A stretch of 64,000 nt of DNA from Algoriphagus yeomjeoni (GTDB lineage: Bacteria > Bacteroidota > Bacteroidia > Cytophagales > Cyclobacteriaceae). The stretch's first letter is position 1. The number at the start of each line of letters is the position of its first letter. A program made the position numbers and the translations under genes. The notes under the pieces are model-generated. The model made no database searches. It worked only from the letters and a program-made list of their open reading frames with translations, and had not been told where the DNA came from. Of this stretch, positions 51,861-60,915 are shown piece after piece. The stretch spans positions 434,001-498,000 of the forward strand of contig NZ_QLLK01000001.1 of the NCBI RefSeq assembly GCF_003259505.1, given 5' to 3'.

Positions 51861-53453
51861 TTATTTAGGCTCTTGAGATTTCTCTTCGCTTTTTTTGATG
51901 CTTTTCTCGATTTTTTTCTCGTACCGTTGTTTATCAGTTGGTTTTTCAAGTTGTTCCATTTTCTGATACTCTGATTTTAATCCCTTATTTAAAGAATACA
52001 CCATAAATAAGAGTATCACCAAAAACGGTAGTCCAGTCGTGATCGTCGCCGTCTGCAACGCACCCAATCCACCACCAACCAGTAACACTGCTGCAACGGC
52101 TCCCTCCGTAGTGGCCCAAAAAACCCGTTGGGCAACCGGGGATTCTAACTTACCTCCTGAAGTAATATTGTCAATCACTAAAGACCCTGAATCTGAGGAA
52201 GTAACGAAGAATGAAGCCACCAGAAATAAACTGATGATAGAACCCACTATACTCAAAGGGAACTGGTTGATAAATACAAAGAGCGCGGTGGAAGTATCTG
52301 AAACAATCTCATTGGCCAATAGATGGTTGCCCGATTGTGAATCCAGGTATATCGCGGATCCACCCATGGCGGTCATCCATAAAAACGTGAGCAAGGAAGG
52401 GATTAACAGCACGCCAAAAATAAACTCCCGAATTGTTCTTCCTTTGGATACTCTGGCGATAAACATCCCGACAAAAGGAGACCAGGATATCCACCAAGCC
52501 CAGTAAAACACCGTCCAATCACCTTGCCATCCTTCATCTATGAAGGCTTCTGTCCAGGTAGACACGGAGATGAAATCACTCAAATATGTTCCGACATTTT
52601 GGGGAAACCCTCTCAAAATATAAAGTGTGGGACCAAAAATTAAAATGAAAACAAGGAAAATTGCTGCAATTCTAATATTCCATTCACTTAAAAACTTGAC
52701 GCCTTTATCTATTCCAGAAACTACTGAGATCGTGGCGATTGAAGTGACTGCTGCAATTAATACTACTTGAGTTGTGGAAGTGTTTGGCAACCCAAAAAGG
52801 TAAAAAAGACCTCCACTAAGTTGCTGTACTCCAAATCCAAGTGAAGTAGCCAAGCCGAATAGCGTTGCCAAAACTGCAAAAACATCAATCACGTCTCCGA
52901 TCCAGCCATTGATTCGGTCACCCAAAAGGGGGTAAAATACAGATCTAATCGTAAGAGGTAACTTCTTGTTGTAGCAGAAAAATGCCAATGCTAACGCTAC
53001 GATGGCATAAATAGCCCAAGCATGCAGTCCCCAGTGGAGGAAGGTCAAGTTCATCGCACTTTGCGCAGCTTCTACGCTGTAGTTTTCGGAGGTTGGCGAG
53101 TTTGCATAGTGACTAACTGGCTCAGCGACGCCCCAAAATAATAAGCCAATACCCATTCCGGCACTGAACAGCATGGCAAACCAGGCTGAAGTGGAAAATT
53201 CAGGCTGAGCATCCTTTCCCCCAAGTCTGATCTTACCATATTTACTAAATCCTACGTAGATGCAAAAAAGGATGAACAGATTGACTGCCAAGATAAATAG
53301 CCAGCCCGTCTGATCTGTGATGAAGTCCTTCATGCTCAGAAAGATCTGTTCCATAGGTTCTCCAACCCAGAGCGTAAGGGTAATAAAAAAGAATATAAGA
53401 AAGGTAGCCGGCCAAAAAACCGGAGGGTGGATATCGAAGTACTTATTTTTCAT
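51861..53453 (-). CDS. BCCT family betaine/choline/carnitine transporter
   Basis: A 530-residue transporter with twelve helices. Family motifs are FSAGMGIGLLFWGVAEPVSHY near residue 91 (the glycine-rich stretch of helix 3) and YWAWWISWSPFVGMFIARVSKGRTIREFI near 322 (the tryptophan-rich substrate region of helix 8 and its loop). The cytoplasmic C-terminus is short and highly charged (KKIEKSIKKSEEKS), which in BetP-like proteins senses osmolarity. It is flanked by a universal stress gene downstream and a porin upstream, so the three may serve uptake of compatible solutes. Substrate among the trimethylammonium compounds is not fixed by the sequence. Confidence 0.93.
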   Translation of the reverse strand: MKNKYFDIHPPVFWPATFLIFFFITLTLWVGEPMEQIFLSMKDFITDQTGWLFILAVNLFILFCIYVGFSKYGKIRLGGKDAQPEFSTSAWFAMLFSAGMGIGLLFWGVAEPVSHYANSPTSENYSVEAAQSAMNLTFLHWGLHAWAIYAIVALALAFFCYNKKLPLTIRSVFYPLLGDRINGWIGDVIDVFAVLATLFGLATSLGFGVQQLSGGLFYLFGLPNTSTTQVVLIAAVTSIATISVVSGIDKGVKFLSEWNIRIAAIFLVFILIFGPTLYILRGFPQNVGTYLSDFISVSTWTEAFIDEGWQGDWTVFYWAWWISWSPFVGMFIARVSKGRTIREFIFGVLLIPSLLTFLWMTAMGGSAIYLDSQSGNHLLANEIVSDTSTALFVFINQFPLSIVGSIISLFLVASFFVTSSDSGSLVIDNITSGGKLESPVAQRVFWATTEGAVAAVLLVGGGLGALQTATITTGLPFLVILLFMVYSLNKGLKSEYQKMEQLEKPTDKQRYEKKIEKSIKKSEEKSQEPK

Positions 53454-53574
53454 CTGTATATAATTTGATTTTCAATGGTCAGATTGCCTGTCCCGATTTT
53501 TCATCGGGAGAATGCCTCTAGTAATCTTCTGCCTGGTCAGAAATTCTCTCATGGGCATTTCATGTAAAAAGGGT

Positions 53575-54912
53575 TTAGAAATAATAACCGAGGTTAATGT
53601 TTAGTCTAGTGTTCCAAGAAGGATTGCGGTCAATGGGATTGGTATCGCTGATTGGCTCCTGATAATTGATTCCTCTACCTGTACCGATAGAATTTCCTCC
53701 AAATGAATCGGTAAGCCAAGGTTGATTGACACCCCTGGCAACATCAAAATAGCAGTATATTTTGCCCGCACTCACCAGAGCACCGGGAACAAACATATGC
53801 GTGGGAGCAAAGCGCTGGGATTCCCCGTTTATGCGGATTTCCCCGAATTTTTGCATGTAGGTATAGTCGCTGTAAAGCTGAATATTTCTGACAGGGCCCC
53901 AGTTTACAGGGATATCATAAGAAACGCCAATGGTGTACATCGCAGCCTCTGCGGCTACGTCATAGGTGCCAAAACCATATGCCCCCATTTGGACAAAATC
54001 CAAAACGCGCCCATTATCGTCTTGGACATTTTTGAAATTATAATATAAGGCTTGAGTCTTTAAATTCCACTTCCCCCAGTTATTTTCAAAATGAATAGCC
54101 CCAGCGAATTGCCGACCAGTGTGCGTGGTTTGCTGATTGTAAACCTCATGGGTTTGAAGGGAAAGGCCGATTTCTCCAGATTTAAGAAGCTTTGCCGCCC
54201 TTAAATTGACTTGCCTCCGTTCGATATTTCTATTTCCAGGGACTGGGACTACATCGTATGAATACCTGGCAGAAGCAGGTACGCCGAAACTCAGTTCGTT
54301 GGTTCCTCTTGGCTCTGATAGTAAAAAGTATGCGATATTAAATCTCCAGTTTTCGAACTCTTTAGTAAAGTTAAATCCGATTTGATGATCATCCTCCAGT
54401 CCTACGTAATACGGAGTGGTAAACCACCAGCTGTGGGAGGCGTAGGTAAGTAGGCCAAAAGGTACTTGGGTAATACCTACCTGTAAGTTGGTCGTTGGAT
54501 TGAATCGGTAACCAATCCATCCATATTTGATGAAGTGGGTATTGAACGTAGGGTAAAATCGGTATTCAAAAGAAAGCTGCAGACCATCACTATAGGAGTC
54601 AACATTAACCCGCCAGGTATCCCAAGTCCAATCGTTCCTGAGCTCTGTCCCTAAAGGAAAGGTTTTTCCCTCGTAGTGTGTGTAGATGGTATTTAACCGG
54701 AGTGCTCCCCCGATTTTCAGCCAGGAAGTATCTTTTTTGGTTTCTTGGGCTGCAAAGTTTGCAAACTCGAGCGTGGCTTTAGAATAGCCATAATCTTTTT
54801 TGAAAAAATTTGCTAACGTATTTTTCCGCTTTACAGAATCTTCAGGTATATCCCTTGCCAAGATGGAAGTGGATACAAGTACAAGTTGAAAAAGTAAAAA
54901 GAAGCGCATCAT
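53575..54912 (-). CDS. Outer-membrane porin-like beta-barrel protein
   Basis: A 445-residue exported protein. The signal peptide MMRFFLLFQLVLVSTSILA is followed by many amphipathic aromatic strands (WRVNVDSYSDGLQLSFEYRFYPTF, NLQVGITQVPFGLLTYASH, WNTRLNINLGYYF with the terminal Phe), as in porins. No plug or TonB box is seen. It lies 121 bases upstream of the BCCT gene, suggesting an outer-membrane channel for the same solute. The start is set at the ATG 54912 (54909 equally possible); a TTG eight codons earlier is less likely because it would spoil the signal peptide. Family name uncertain; porin is by fold and context. Confidence 0.68.
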   Translation of the reverse strand: MMRFFLLFQLVLVSTSILARDIPEDSVKRKNTLANFFKKDYGYSKATLEFANFAAQETKKDTSWLKIGGALRLNTIYTHYEGKTFPLGTELRNDWTWDTWRVNVDSYSDGLQLSFEYRFYPTFNTHFIKYGWIGYRFNPTTNLQVGITQVPFGLLTYASHSWWFTTPYYVGLEDDHQIGFNFTKEFENWRFNIAYFLLSEPRGTNELSFGVPASARYSYDVVPVPGNRNIERRQVNLRAAKLLKSGEIGLSLQTHEVYNQQTTHTGRQFAGAIHFENNWGKWNLKTQALYYNFKNVQDDNGRVLDFVQMGAYGFGTYDVAAEAAMYTIGVSYDIPVNWGPVRNIQLYSDYTYMQKFGEIRINGESQRFAPTHMFVPGALVSAGKIYCYFDVARGVNQPWLTDSFGGNSIGTGRGINYQEPISDTNPIDRNPSWNTRLNINLGYYF

Positions 54913-55090
54913 TGATTGTAGATTTTCTTCCTTCAAAAGAAGTTGGTCTAAATTGCTGATTAGTAAGAGTTATTCGAAGAGTTTTAGTTGAATGAAATCT
55001 AAAAACTCTTTGAACGACCTTTTTTAAAATAGCTTTCAGCAAACGGATCTCCTAATACATGCTGATATTTTTTTACCAAAACCCAATTTT

Positions 55091-55199
55091 TTAGGGCCAT
55101 ATCAACTGCTCATTTGGATCAAATTTCAGTTTCAACTTTGCTTTGGAAAATTCACTTTTCGGAGCTATTTCCAAATCGAGAACGTAGGAATCTATAGTC
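55091..55199 (-). pseudogene. Possible gene remnant after array copy 1
   Basis: In a frame offset from the array gene, minus-strand codons from 55199 down to a TAA at 55091-55093 read without stops as a polar, protein-like sequence ending KFDPNEQLIWP. That ending resembles the C-termini of FAD-linked oxidases (DPNN-type), but the match is by eye and short. There is no start codon, so it would be a decayed 3' end. Chance reading is quite possible. Confidence 0.25.
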
Positions 55200-56318
55200 C
55201 TAATCAAAGGTTGGTTTCAACCTCACAAAAGCCATTTCGTCATCGATGTTAAGAAATTGGTAGATAGCACCGTCCAGGAAAAAGGTATTGTTTCCGATTT
55301 CTAATTCCTCTTCGATCTGGGTTTCACCCAGCATATTCAGATCTTGGTCAAAGACAGTCAAAACTTTTGTTTTTCCTTCTATAGTGGTGCGCCAGAACAC
55401 CTCTCTTGCAGGATCATGCATCAGCGGGTTGAATGCGACTTCACTTGATTTTTTCTTCCCTTCTTCTTGAAATCTCTCCATGGATTCAGTCGTTCGCTCA
55501 TAATTTCCGGACTTGGCATTTGAGGTGAGTTTACTCTCGTAGGTTTTACTTGTCAGACTATCAGTATCCAAATCATACATCCACACTTCATTTTTTGCAG
55601 AGGTATTGATAATTAGCTTGTTACCATGAAACTGCATTTTATGTTGCTCAGGAAAGGACATCCGCGTTCTTCCATCTTGTACCATGTAAATCTCCAAATC
55701 CTTTAGGTATTGCAGGAAATCCGTTGGATGTAGACTCAATTCTTCGGTATCGACATTTAGCAATGCCAGTCCCAAGTAATTTCCTTTTGCTCCTACCTCT
55801 TGGTAGAGAGATGCTATCAAATCTCCCTCCTCAGAAATCGCCGCATCGATATCAATCATAGCTTCTGCCGGTAATCCTTGATTGCTCAAGTTTTCACCTT
55901 CGAACAGGATTTTGTTCATTTTCGTGAAATCAGGCGAGAGCTGGAAGATACCCGTTACATCGAAAAGAAATAGATTTCCATTCGATGGTTTGTCGAGGCC
56001 GATAACGAATCCTCCACCTACGCCGTTAGGGCCTTCTTTTTCCAGCTGCACGAGCTCCTTGAGCTCCAGCTTTTCTAAATCAATCACTTCAAGGCGTAGA
56101 GATTCTGGATTGAGATTGTAGAGAAGTTTACTTTCGGTATCGACATCAGAGATGCCTAAGCGCCAATTCAAAAATAAGAACTCATCTTTCGCATCTACGA
56201 GTACGGTGTCGATGGAATAGGAGATTTCGACATTTTTTGTGGGCTCTTCTTGAGTTTCCTTCTCCGAAGCGCAGCTTGCAAAAGCTAGGACTGCTAGTAA
56301 ATAACTTAGTTTTTTCAT
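55200..56318 (-). CDS. DUF4221/6-bladed propeller-like lipoprotein, array copy 1
   Basis: A 372-residue lipoprotein with Cys16 in the lipobox FASC. Landmarks are ISYSIDTVLVDAKDEFLFLNW, LLYNLNPESLRLEVIDLEKLELKELVQLEKEGPNGVGG, NTSAKNEVWMYDLDTDSLTSKTYES, FNPLMHDPAREVFWR and the closing FVRLKPTFD. It overlaps the upstream array gene by four bases (ATGA). It is the last gene of the array, and 288 bases of noncoding DNA follow before the porin start, holding a stray coding-like stretch. Family role is unknown; the propeller-like repeats suggest ligand or protein binding at the cell surface or periplasm. Confidence 0.88.
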   Translation of the reverse strand: MKKLSYLLAVLAFASCASEKETQEEPTKNVEISYSIDTVLVDAKDEFLFLNWRLGISDVDTESKLLYNLNPESLRLEVIDLEKLELKELVQLEKEGPNGVGGGFVIGLDKPSNGNLFLFDVTGIFQLSPDFTKMNKILFEGENLSNQGLPAEAMIDIDAAISEEGDLIASLYQEVGAKGNYLGLALLNVDTEELSLHPTDFLQYLKDLEIYMVQDGRTRMSFPEQHKMQFHGNKLIINTSAKNEVWMYDLDTDSLTSKTYESKLTSNAKSGNYERTTESMERFQEEGKKKSSEVAFNPLMHDPAREVFWRTTIEGKTKVLTVFDQDLNMLGETQIEEELEIGNNTFFLDGAIYQFLNIDDEMAFVRLKPTFD

Positions 56319-57454
56319 CTGTTGAAAGTTGGTGTTAAGACTTCAAATGCCATCTCGTCTTCCATATTTATGAAGCGATAGATTTTGCCGTCTCGAACGA
56401 ATTTTTTACCTAAATACCTGCCCAGACCTTCTTCTTCATGAAGTAAGTTGAATTCTTCATTGAAAATAGAGAGAATTCCCATCCATTCGGTTTTGCCTTC
56501 AGGATTCAGGTCTTTCAAGAAGCTGATCCTGTAATAAAGTTGATTCTTGGAATCATACATAAAATCCCCAAAAAGAGGCTCTTTGCTTCGTTGCGTTGAG
56601 GCCTGCTGAAAAGCTTCCATAGTCGCCACCTTTCGCTGGAAATTCCCCGGCTTGGCGGCAGGCAATAGTTCTGTCTGATAATCGTAAGTCACTAAGGTGT
56701 CTTTTACCAAATCATAAACAGAAATGCCGTTTATTGAACCCTGTGATATGATAATTTTGGAGTCATTTAATAGCAAGTCATAACTGTCGCCTGCTGTGGT
56801 CTTCATGCCATCAATATCCAGTTCAATTTTAAATTCCTTTAATGCGGAAAGCTTAGGGACTTCGATCATTTTCAGTTCCAATGTTTCTAAGTCAATTATT
56901 GCCAACCCATCCGCCATACTGGACCCGCCTCTTCCCTCAGCAGAGTAGGTTCCATAGAATTTGGACCCATCCGGGGAAATGATTCCATCAAAACTAATCA
57001 GCTTTCCTATGCCCAATTGATCTTGGATGCGCTCCTCATTGTCCCAGTTTATGAATCTTTTTAGATTCCCACTGGAATCCATTTGTCTAATTCCAGAGAA
57101 TGACGAAAGGTAATAATCTCCTAAGTCGGTAAGATTGATCGTGTTTACGCCAAGTCCACCTATCCCATTTGGTCCTTCCACTTCAAACTTTACCGTATCT
57201 TTCAGTTGCAGCTGATCCAGATCTATAATATCTAAGCGTTTCTGGGGACGGTTGAAAGTATAGAGTTCACCGCTTTTACTCAGAGTGGATCCACTTAGGC
57301 CATTATTAAGAAAGAAGAATTCACCCTTCGAGTCGATTTGTATGGTGTCCAATTCATAGGAAAACTGGAAATTTTCGATTTTGCCCTCGGATTTTTTCTC
57401 CGAAGAGCAGCTGGCAAATGCAAGGAGTAGGAGTATAAGGAAGTGCTTATTCAT
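56315..57454 (-). CDS. DUF4221/6-bladed propeller-like lipoprotein, array copy 2
   Basis: A 379-residue lipoprotein with Cys16 (FASC). The family core is present: FSYELDTIQIDSKGEFFFLNNGLS, LYTFNRPQKRLDIIDLDQLQLKDTVKFEVEGPNGIGG, SQGSINGISVYDLVKDTLVTYDYQTELL, YDSKNQLYYRISF and the final FEVLTPTFNR, which departs from the FVRLKPTF of its neighbours. A GSSMADGLAIIDLETLELK block is specific. It overlaps copy 1 by four bases and copy 3 by eight (ATGAATAA), so it is translationally coupled at both ends. It is the most divergent full-length member here. Confidence 0.87.
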   Translation of the reverse strand: MNKHFLILLLLAFASCSSEKKSEGKIENFQFSYELDTIQIDSKGEFFFLNNGLSGSTLSKSGELYTFNRPQKRLDIIDLDQLQLKDTVKFEVEGPNGIGGLGVNTINLTDLGDYYLSSFSGIRQMDSSGNLKRFINWDNEERIQDQLGIGKLISFDGIISPDGSKFYGTYSAEGRGGSSMADGLAIIDLETLELKMIEVPKLSALKEFKIELDIDGMKTTAGDSYDLLLNDSKIIISQGSINGISVYDLVKDTLVTYDYQTELLPAAKPGNFQRKVATMEAFQQASTQRSKEPLFGDFMYDSKNQLYYRISFLKDLNPEGKTEWMGILSIFNEEFNLLHEEEGLGRYLGKKFVRDGKIYRFINMEDEMAFEVLTPTFNR

Positions 57455-58604
57455 TAGTAAAAGTTGGTTTGAGCCTCACAAAAGCCACTTCATCATCGAT
57501 ATTCAAAAAGGAGTAGATCATTCCATCCCGTACGAAAGCTTGATACGTGCTGACATATTCCTCTGGGAGTAGTGTTTCGGAAAGTTGATCAAAGTTTTGA
57601 TCAAAGGCTGTGAGGACGGTTTTGTGGACAATAGTATCGCCTTTCATGCGATCCATTTCCTTGGTAAGCCTCCAGTAAACATCCTTCTGATCGTCATAAA
57701 GCAATGGCCCGTAGCGTACATTTTTCTGAGTTTCCTTCACCAAATCCCTATACTCTGATTCCGACTCCACACGCTCAGGGTAAGTCTTGGTGATCTCAAA
57801 ACTGGTGTATTGACTGGAATAGGCTTTGGAACTGAGAGAATCTGTCTTCAAATTATAGAAAAACAGTTCATTTGACCCGGTATTCGATAGAATTAGCGTA
57901 TCATTTTTTGCGAGTAGCTCAAAGGATGAAAACATAGCTCCCATGGGATTGCCATCTATGTAGTAATTGATGCGGTATTTCTCCATTTCCTTTAATGCGG
58001 GCAATGGTTTGTAATAAAACTGTTCCTGCTCCAAGTCAAATACAGTTATTCCCAGAGGTGCTTTCTCGAGCTTTTGATCAGCATAAAGTGTAATCACTCG
58101 CTTATTTTCTTTATCAAGTGTATGCGTGAGACCTATGCGCAGCTCTTCAGGAAGCTTTTCGCCTTCGAACTCATGATTTCCAAAATTTAGCGTAGAAAGC
58201 TTATTTCCTTCTTGGTCAAAAAGGTATAGCTCGTAGCTATCAGATAGATAAATAGTCCCATCAGGAAGTGCATAAACATCTGACATGTAGGGAGACCGGA
58301 TGGCATTGGGGCCATCCATGCTCATGGGGATGACTCGTTCTAGTTTCAGGTTTTCCAGGTCTATGATCTCCAAACCGGGTTCATTGGATCCTGTTTTGAA
58401 GTTGTAGAAATACTTTTCGTCAGCAGATAAATCTGAAGTCGTCAATTTCCAATTTACATAGATAAAGTCATCACCGGCATCTACCATCACGGTGTCCAGC
58501 TCGTAATCAATAGTGATTGATTGTGTAATGTCGGCATCAGATGCTGACTTTTCCCCACAGGAAAATGCCAACGCTAAAAGGGGGAGTAAATAAAATCTAT
58601 TCAT
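57447..58604 (-). CDS. DUF4221/6-bladed propeller-like lipoprotein, array copy 3
   Basis: A 385-residue lipoprotein with Cys16 (AFSC). It shows IDYELDTVMVDAGDDFIYVNWKLTTSDLSADEKYFYNFKTGSNEPGLEIIDLENLKL, MDGPNAIRS as its form of the GPNG motif, SNTGSNELFFYNLKTDSLSSKAYSSQ, YDDQKDVYWRLTKEMDRMKGDTIVHKTVLTAFDQNFDQL and the closing FVRLKPTFTNE. The start overlaps nothing: six bases separate it from copy 4; its end overlaps copy 2 by eight. Length and domain order are as in its neighbours. Confidence 0.88.
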   Translation of the reverse strand: MNRFYLLPLLALAFSCGEKSASDADITQSITIDYELDTVMVDAGDDFIYVNWKLTTSDLSADEKYFYNFKTGSNEPGLEIIDLENLKLERVIPMSMDGPNAIRSPYMSDVYALPDGTIYLSDSYELYLFDQEGNKLSTLNFGNHEFEGEKLPEELRIGLTHTLDKENKRVITLYADQKLEKAPLGITVFDLEQEQFYYKPLPALKEMEKYRINYYIDGNPMGAMFSSFELLAKNDTLILSNTGSNELFFYNLKTDSLSSKAYSSQYTSFEITKTYPERVESESEYRDLVKETQKNVRYGPLLYDDQKDVYWRLTKEMDRMKGDTIVHKTVLTAFDQNFDQLSETLLPEEYVSTYQAFVRDGMIYSFLNIDDEVAFVRLKPTFTNE

Positions 58605-58610
58605 AAGTCA

Positions 58611-59765
58611 TTAAAATTTTGGTTTAAGCCTCACAAAAGCCAGTTCGTCCTCCATATTGAGAAAGGTGTAAAGCATTCCATCGTGGACAAAAGTTTTGGC
58701 TGCAAAATAGTATCCTGGAATAGTCACCCCTTCCCGCATTTTCTCCTCATGAAGCTGATTCAGTTCCTCATCAAAAATCGTGAGAACGTAGGCATAATTA
58801 TTTTCACTATCATCTCTCTCCCGGCTATAGCGATAGAATCGGCCTGAATTCTCATCCTTCACCAAAGGACCAAATACCACTTGATCATTTTTTTGCTTGT
58901 TTGCATCATCAAAGGAATCCTGAGAGCTGGCAGTTATCGGGTAGTTGACCACTTTCTCATTTTGAGTAAGCACACTTGAATATTCCTTATAAAAAATGCT
59001 GTCCATGGCAGCATCATAGTACCAAAGAGAATTTTTGGCAGTGGTAGAGACGATAAAGTTTTGGTCATCTAGTGTTAGAAACTTACGCTCAGGAGAAGAG
59101 ACAGCCCTGCCATCTCCCACATCCATTTTGATCGTATACTTGTCCATATCAGCCCAAAAGTCCAGAGGAATAAGTTGAAGCGTGCTGTCAGAAAAAGTGA
59201 TTTTGGCTATTCCGCGTAGTCCTCCTTTTTCTTGATAGTTTCCATAAAAGCTAGAGAAGTAAGATCCATCCGATGCGATCTGACCCATTCCGTCGATTTC
59301 TTCATTTTCGGCCAGCTCATCTCCGTTCAGAAATTCATTTGTCAATCTGTAAGAGGCAGTCTTAGTATCTGAAGAGTCGAGCTGGTTTAACAAATAATAA
59401 TTCATGAAGAAAAAATCACCGTTAGAAGCTTTTTTCAAACCCGTCATTGCCATTTCTAAAATACCATTAGGTCCTTCAAGCTCATACTGAACAAGCTTTT
59501 CCAATCTGTTATTTTCCAAATCAATAATTTCAACTCTACCGGATTGAGGGTTAATATTGTATAAAAGTCTCTCTTTCGCAGAATAATCCGAAAAGTAGAT
59601 ATCCATATTCAGAAACAAGAACTCATCCTTGGCATCGATCATCACCGTGTCTATTGCATAGGAAAAACTGATGGAGTCAACCTGGGTGTTTTCAGCACTA
59701 TTTTCAGCACCGCAGCTTGCTAAAACAGCAAGAATAATCGGAGTAAATAGTCTGAGTTTATTCAT
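58611..59765 (-). CDS. DUF4221/6-bladed propeller-like lipoprotein, array copy 4
   Basis: A 384-residue lipoprotein with Cys18 (LASC). The core FSYAIDTVMIDAKDEFLFLNMDIYFSDYSAKERLLYNINPQSGRVEIIDLENN, EGPNGILEMAMTGLKK, EEIDGMGQIASDGSYFSSFYGN and FVRLKPKF is shared best with the detached copy at 49686. The ATG at 59765 was chosen because it gives a proper lipoprotein signal and an eight-base overlap (ATGAATAA) with copy 5; an upstream TTG reading adds nine residues that only repeat the other frame of copy 5. Confidence 0.88.
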   Translation of the reverse strand: MNKLRLFTPIILAVLASCGAENSAENTQVDSISFSYAIDTVMIDAKDEFLFLNMDIYFSDYSAKERLLYNINPQSGRVEIIDLENNRLEKLVQYELEGPNGILEMAMTGLKKASNGDFFFMNYYLLNQLDSSDTKTASYRLTNEFLNGDELAENEEIDGMGQIASDGSYFSSFYGNYQEKGGLRGIAKITFSDSTLQLIPLDFWADMDKYTIKMDVGDGRAVSSPERKFLTLDDQNFIVSTTAKNSLWYYDAAMDSIFYKEYSSVLTQNEKVVNYPITASSQDSFDDANKQKNDQVVFGPLVKDENSGRFYRYSRERDDSENNYAYVLTIFDEELNQLHEEKMREGVTIPGYYFAAKTFVHDGMLYTFLNMEDELAFVRLKPKF

Positions 59766-60915
59766 AAGTAGGTTTGATTCGGACGAAGCCAAGTTCGTCT
59801 TCTAGGTTGATGTAAGAATAGAGGGAGCCGTCTTTGAAGAAAGTGAGTGAACCGCTTTCGGAATAATCGACCTCTTGCTCATGAAGCTGAGTGAGGTCTT
59901 TATCAAAAATCGTAAGTACATTCTTATAAGTTATCGAGTCTCCAATCATACGATCCATATCTCTTGAGAATCTCCAGAATTTACCATTTTGATCATCGTA
60001 ATGGAATTTTGAAAAAGTCACTTCCTTCATTTTATCTTTATTGAGTTCAAAAAGGTTTTCTTGAGAATTGGCTTTTTTCTCATAATTCCCCTCTTTGAAA
60101 TCATCCGTCAATTCAGAGTGATAGGACTTAGATTCTGTTTTGCCATTTGCCAGATTCAGAATATGGATTTCATTGAAAGCAGTGGTGGAAACGAGTATTT
60201 TGTCTTCAAAAGGAGCAAAGAAAACAGTTTCCGTGATGGACATTTTGCTGTTTTCTTCTGGACTAAAAACAATTGCATATTTCTCAATTTTCTCAAAAAT
60301 ATCCAGTGGTACTTTTTTCAATTCCATCGTATTGAGGTTTACTATTGCCAGTCCACTTTTAGGAGTTTTATTATCTTGAATCCCGTAGCTGCTGTAAAAA
60401 AAATCTCCATTCTTAGAGATAAATCCCTCTGGATATATTTTTTCTAATTCAGAGATTGGGTCCCCTTTTAGAGAATCCGCAATAAACCAATACTTGCTTA
60501 CCTGATCACGGGCGGGATTCAGCTTCACCATATAGCTCCAGGTATTTAGGAAGAGTTCTCCGCTATCTGAGATATCCATCATTGGCATGTAGGAGTTAGC
60601 CGCTCCGATTCCGGCAGGGCCTTCATTCTCCAGTTTGATAACTTCGGTGAGTTCTAACTCATCGAGATCAATTACCTCCAGCTCGGGGACTCTAGCATTG
60701 AAATTATAGAGTGTTTTTTTGTCTGAGCTAAGTGTCGCCGTATTTAGGTAGTTGGATAGATAGATGAAATGCTCCTCTCCGGGATCTACCTGCACGGTGT
60801 CTATTTCTACGGTGAAGTCCAGATTGGAAGTGTTGGCGGATTGTGAGGTGTCTTTTGTATTACAACAGGCCAATAAACCTGCGATAATTAGAAATAGGAT
60901 TTTGGTATTATTCAT
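59758..60915 (-). CDS. DUF4221/6-bladed propeller-like lipoprotein, array copy 5
   Basis: A 385-residue lipoprotein with lipobox LLAC (Cys17, then Cys18). It is a close twin of copy 6: FTVEIDTVQVDPGEEHFIYLSNYL, ATLSSDKKTLYNFNARVPELEVIDLDELELTEVIKLENEGPAGIG, STTAFNEIHILNLANGKTESKSYHSELT, FHYDDQNGKFWRFSRDMDRMIGDSITYKNVLTIFDKDL and GSLTFFKDGSLYSYINLEDELGFVRIKPTYE. The GPNG motif is GPAG. The ATG at 60915 overlaps the stop of copy 6 by eight bases. Confidence 0.9.
   Translation of the reverse strand: MNNTKILFLIIAGLLACCNTKDTSQSANTSNLDFTVEIDTVQVDPGEEHFIYLSNYLNTATLSSDKKTLYNFNARVPELEVIDLDELELTEVIKLENEGPAGIGAANSYMPMMDISDSGELFLNTWSYMVKLNPARDQVSKYWFIADSLKGDPISELEKIYPEGFISKNGDFFYSSYGIQDNKTPKSGLAIVNLNTMELKKVPLDIFEKIEKYAIVFSPEENSKMSITETVFFAPFEDKILVSTTAFNEIHILNLANGKTESKSYHSELTDDFKEGNYEKKANSQENLFELNKDKMKEVTFSKFHYDDQNGKFWRFSRDMDRMIGDSITYKNVLTIFDKDLTQLHEQEVDYSESGSLTFFKDGSLYSYINLEDELGFVRIKPTYE

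Noticed and set aside
52039..52506. Plus-strand frame of 155 codons opposite the BCCT transporter
   Set aside because: Antisense shadow of a membrane protein gene, no independent signal.
54976..55012. AGAGTTTTAG...CTAAAAACTCT stem upstream of the porin gene
   Set aside because: One-base bulge and long loop; no T tract on the minus strand, so neither a convincing terminator nor a clear operator.
60061..60447. Plus-strand frame of 128 codons opposite array copy 5
   Set aside because: Antisense to a gene with clear paralogues on the other strand; not repeated as a conserved frame in the other copies.
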